Source: Peptoniphilus vaginalis (GTDB lineage: Bacteria; Bacillota; Clostridia; Tissierellales; Peptoniphilaceae). Taken from it: a DNA stretch of 64,000 nt. The stretch lies in NCBI RefSeq assembly GCF_900176605.1, contig NZ_FXLP01000005.1:310001-374000 (forward strand), written 5' to 3'. The position numbers and the translations under genes were made by a program. Numbering within the stretch: the stretch's first letter is position 1; every line of letters begins with the position of its first letter. Of the stretch, positions 60,743-64,000 are shown piece after piece. The notes below the pieces were generated by a model, which was not told the DNA's origin, did not search any database, and was given only the letters and a program-made list of their open reading frames with translations.

Positions 60743-62400
60743 AAGTTAAAGGCTCGGAGATTATTTTAAAAACTTTAATAGATGAAGGTGTGGATACCCT
60801 TTTTGGTTATCCTGGTGGCTCTGTAATACAAGTTTTTGATTCTCTCTATGACTACAGGGACAAAATAAAATTAATTAGGACAAGTCATGAACAAGGGGCT
60901 GCTCATGCTGCTGATGGTTTTGCAAGATCCACTGGCAAGGTTGGAGTTGTTATTGCAACTTCAGGGCCTGGAGCTACAAATATTGTGACGGGAGTAGCCA
61001 CTGCCTTTATGGATTCAATTCCTCTTGTTTGCATCACAGGAAATGCAAGCAGGAAATTAATTGGAAAGGATTCCTTTCAAGAAATAGACATAGTTGGTAT
61101 TACAATGCCAATTACAAAACACAATTTTATTGTAAGAGATGTATCTCAACTTCAAGAAACAATTAGAAAGGCTTTTAAAATTGCAAACTCTGGAAGGAAG
61201 GGACCTGTACTTATTGATATTCCATCAGATGTAATGGCAGATTTTACTTATTATGAACCAAAAGAAAAATTAAGTGAAAAAAATAACTTCGATATAAAAG
61301 AAGAGGACATATTAAAAGTTGCTAATTATATTAACAACTCAAAGAAACCAATTATTTACTGTGGAGGTGGTGTAACAGCCTCGGGAAGTTTTAAAGAACT
61401 TAGAAAATTAATTCAAGAATCTAACATTCCAGCTTGCAACACAATAATGGGGATTGGCGTTCTTGGATATGAAGATGAATTAAATCTTGGGATGCTTGGA
61501 ATGCATGGGAGGTATAGCACTAACCAGGCCATTGACGAGTGCGATTTACTAATAGCTTGTGGAGTTAGATTTTCTGATAGGGTTGCACTTAATACAGAAA
61601 AATTCGCAAAAAACGCATATATAATTCATATCGACATAGATAAGTCTGAAATAGATAAAAATATTTTTACACATTTTAGCTTAATTGGAGATGTAAAGGA
61701 AATATTAACTAGGCTCTTACCTCATATTAATTCAATGGAGAGAAGAGATTGGATAAGTAGAATTAATGAATTAAGAAAAAACGACTACGTCCCAAAATCT
61801 TCTGAAGACGAGATTAAACCTCATCAAGTAATAAAATATATTTCAAAGACACTTGGGGAAGATTTGATTTTTGTTACTGACGTTGGTCAACATCAAATGT
61901 GGACTGCCCAGTACTGTGGAAGAACACATCCGAGATCTTTTTTGACAAGTGGTGGACTTGGGACTATGGGATTTGGGTATGGTGCAGCCATAGGAGCTAA
62001 AGTTGGAAATCCTAATAGACCTGTGGTTCATATTACAGGAGATGGTTCCTTTAATATGAACTTTAACGAGGTCATAACAGCTGTTAATAATCATGTAAAC
62101 ATCATAACAGTTGTGTTGAATAACAGTGCTCTTGGAATGGTAAGACAGTGGCAGCATATCTTGTATAATGATAGATTTTCAGGAACAAATATGGTAAGTG
62201 GTCTTGACTACGTTAATCTCTCAAAAGCTATGGGTGCAGATGCCTATTCTTGTAAGAGTTTTAATGAATTTAAAATTTCTTTTGAGAAGGCAATAAGGGC
62301 AAATAAACCCGTTGTGATTGAAGTTGAAATAGATAAGGATGAATTAGTATTGCCAATGATACCAGCAGGTGGTTCTGTTGAGGATGTGATAATGGAGTGA
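60739..62400 (+). CDS. ilvB: Acetolactate synthase, large (catalytic) subunit
   Basis: 553 residues, normal length. Thiamine-diphosphate enzyme: joins two pyruvates to 2-acetolactate, or pyruvate with 2-oxobutyrate for isoleucine. N-domain glutamate in SHEQGAAHAADGFARSTGK near residue 50, ThDP/Mg site GDGSFNMNFNEVITAVNN near 437, FAD-domain in the middle. Overlaps the ATPase remnant by 4 bases and is 4 bases before ilvN. Under T-box control. An IS3 element lies in the same transcript upstream and may reduce its expression. Confidence 0.95.
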   Translation: MKVKGSEIILKTLIDEGVDTLFGYPGGSVIQVFDSLYDYRDKIKLIRTSHEQGAAHAADGFARSTGKVGVVIATSGPGATNIVTGVATAFMDSIPLVCITGNASRKLIGKDSFQEIDIVGITMPITKHNFIVRDVSQLQETIRKAFKIANSGRKGPVLIDIPSDVMADFTYYEPKEKLSEKNNFDIKEEDILKVANYINNSKKPIIYCGGGVTASGSFKELRKLIQESNIPACNTIMGIGVLGYEDELNLGMLGMHGRYSTNQAIDECDLLIACGVRFSDRVALNTEKFAKNAYIIHIDIDKSEIDKNIFTHFSLIGDVKEILTRLLPHINSMERRDWISRINELRKNDYVPKSSEDEIKPHQVIKYISKTLGEDLIFVTDVGQHQMWTAQYCGRTHPRSFLTSGGLGTMGFGYGAAIGAKVGNPNRPVVHITGDGSFNMNFNEVITAVNNHVNIITVVLNNSALGMVRQWQHILYNDRFSGTNMVSGLDYVNLSKAMGADAYSCKSFNEFKISFEKAIRANKPVVIEVEIDKDELVLPMIPAGGSVEDVIME

Positions 62401-62404
62401 AGAG

Positions 62405-63894
<1,490 letters not shown>

Positions 63895-63901
63895 GTCAAG
63901 C

Positions 63902-64000
63902 ATGAAGTTAAATAGTGAAGAAGTATTAAAAGGACCAGAGAGAGCGCCAAATAGGTCTCTCTTCTACGCCCTTGGATATACTAAAAAACAACTTGAGAGA
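63902..64000 (+). CDS. ilvD: Dihydroxy-acid dehydratase, N-terminus (cut by window edge)
   Basis: 33 codons to the window end: EEVLKGPERAPNRSLFYALG and YTKKQLER are the usual beginning of IlvD, the [Fe-S] enzyme of the third step. Follows ilvC by 7 bases. The metal-binding residues lie beyond the window. Confidence 0.88.
   Translation, partial: MKLNSEEVLKGPERAPNRSLFYALGYTKKQLER

Overview
The window is low-GC Gram-positive (Firmicutes-type) DNA. The SLH-domain surface protein, two T-box leaders, HK97-type siphovirus genes, serine recombinases and scattered Tn1549-like conjugation debris suggest an anaerobic coccus of the Tissierellia type (Anaerococcus/Peptoniphilus-like). No rRNA or tRNA is present to confirm this, so the genus is an inference.

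Layout. (1) 1-16.3 kb: the late half of a siphophage prophage in canonical order: terminase large subunit (cut by the window edge), portal, ClpP-like protease, HK97 capsid, connectors, tail tube, tail chaperones with a dnaX-type -1 frameshift site, tape measure, tail and receptor-binding proteins, holin, amidase. Two extra single-gene cassettes (1.5-2.26 kb and 7.87-8.27 kb) sit inside the operon, each with its own extended -10 promoter and a closely related terminator. (2) 16.3-20.3 kb: cargo and debris: an HsdM fossil, an alpha/beta hydrolase + HXXEE membrane protein + TetR group, and a heavily deleted parA/parB pair. (3) 20.4-25.9 kb: SHOCT protein and three serine-recombinase genes (one frameshifted), then a lone TOPRIM-type protein with its own promoter. 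(4) 25.9-40.7 kb: a mosaic bounded by two ~117-bp diverged direct repeats. It holds a wrecked AbiE toxin-antitoxin locus with an AraC/GyrI gene in the middle of the toxin, a truncated relaxase with MobC and an oriT-like region, a TetR-controlled drug/metallophore-type ABC + ECF transporter operon, an IS200 element with a nonsense mutation, and a 794-aa glycine-zipper protein of unknown function behind a broken XRE regulator. (5) 40.8-51.5 kb: chromosomal-looking genes: BAAT-like hydrolase, methyltransferase + a second ATC-hydrolase paralogue, ICMT-like protein, DMT transporter, a K+ channel that lost its RCK domain, an IS1182 copy, a 505-aa unknown, an AAA ATPase and PepC. (6) 51.9-56.2 kb: two secreted or surface proteins; the first has a G9 tract in its signal peptide (possible phase-variation switch). 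(7) 56.4-64 kb: amino-acid metabolism. A homocysteine-forming sulfhydrylase and the ilvBNCD operon are divergent, each behind its own T-box. The first gene of the ilv operon, an ABC ATPase, is split by an IS3-family element.

How it works together: the left 40 kb is a nested record of mobile-element arrival and decay (prophage, ICE/IME remnants, ISs, defence remnants), and the right 24 kb is mostly host physiology. The most unusual items are the promoter-gene-terminator cassettes sharing one terminator across phage and plasmid-like contexts, the solitary TOPRIM protein beside the recombinases, the XRE + 794-aa glycine-zipper locus, and the G9 tract.
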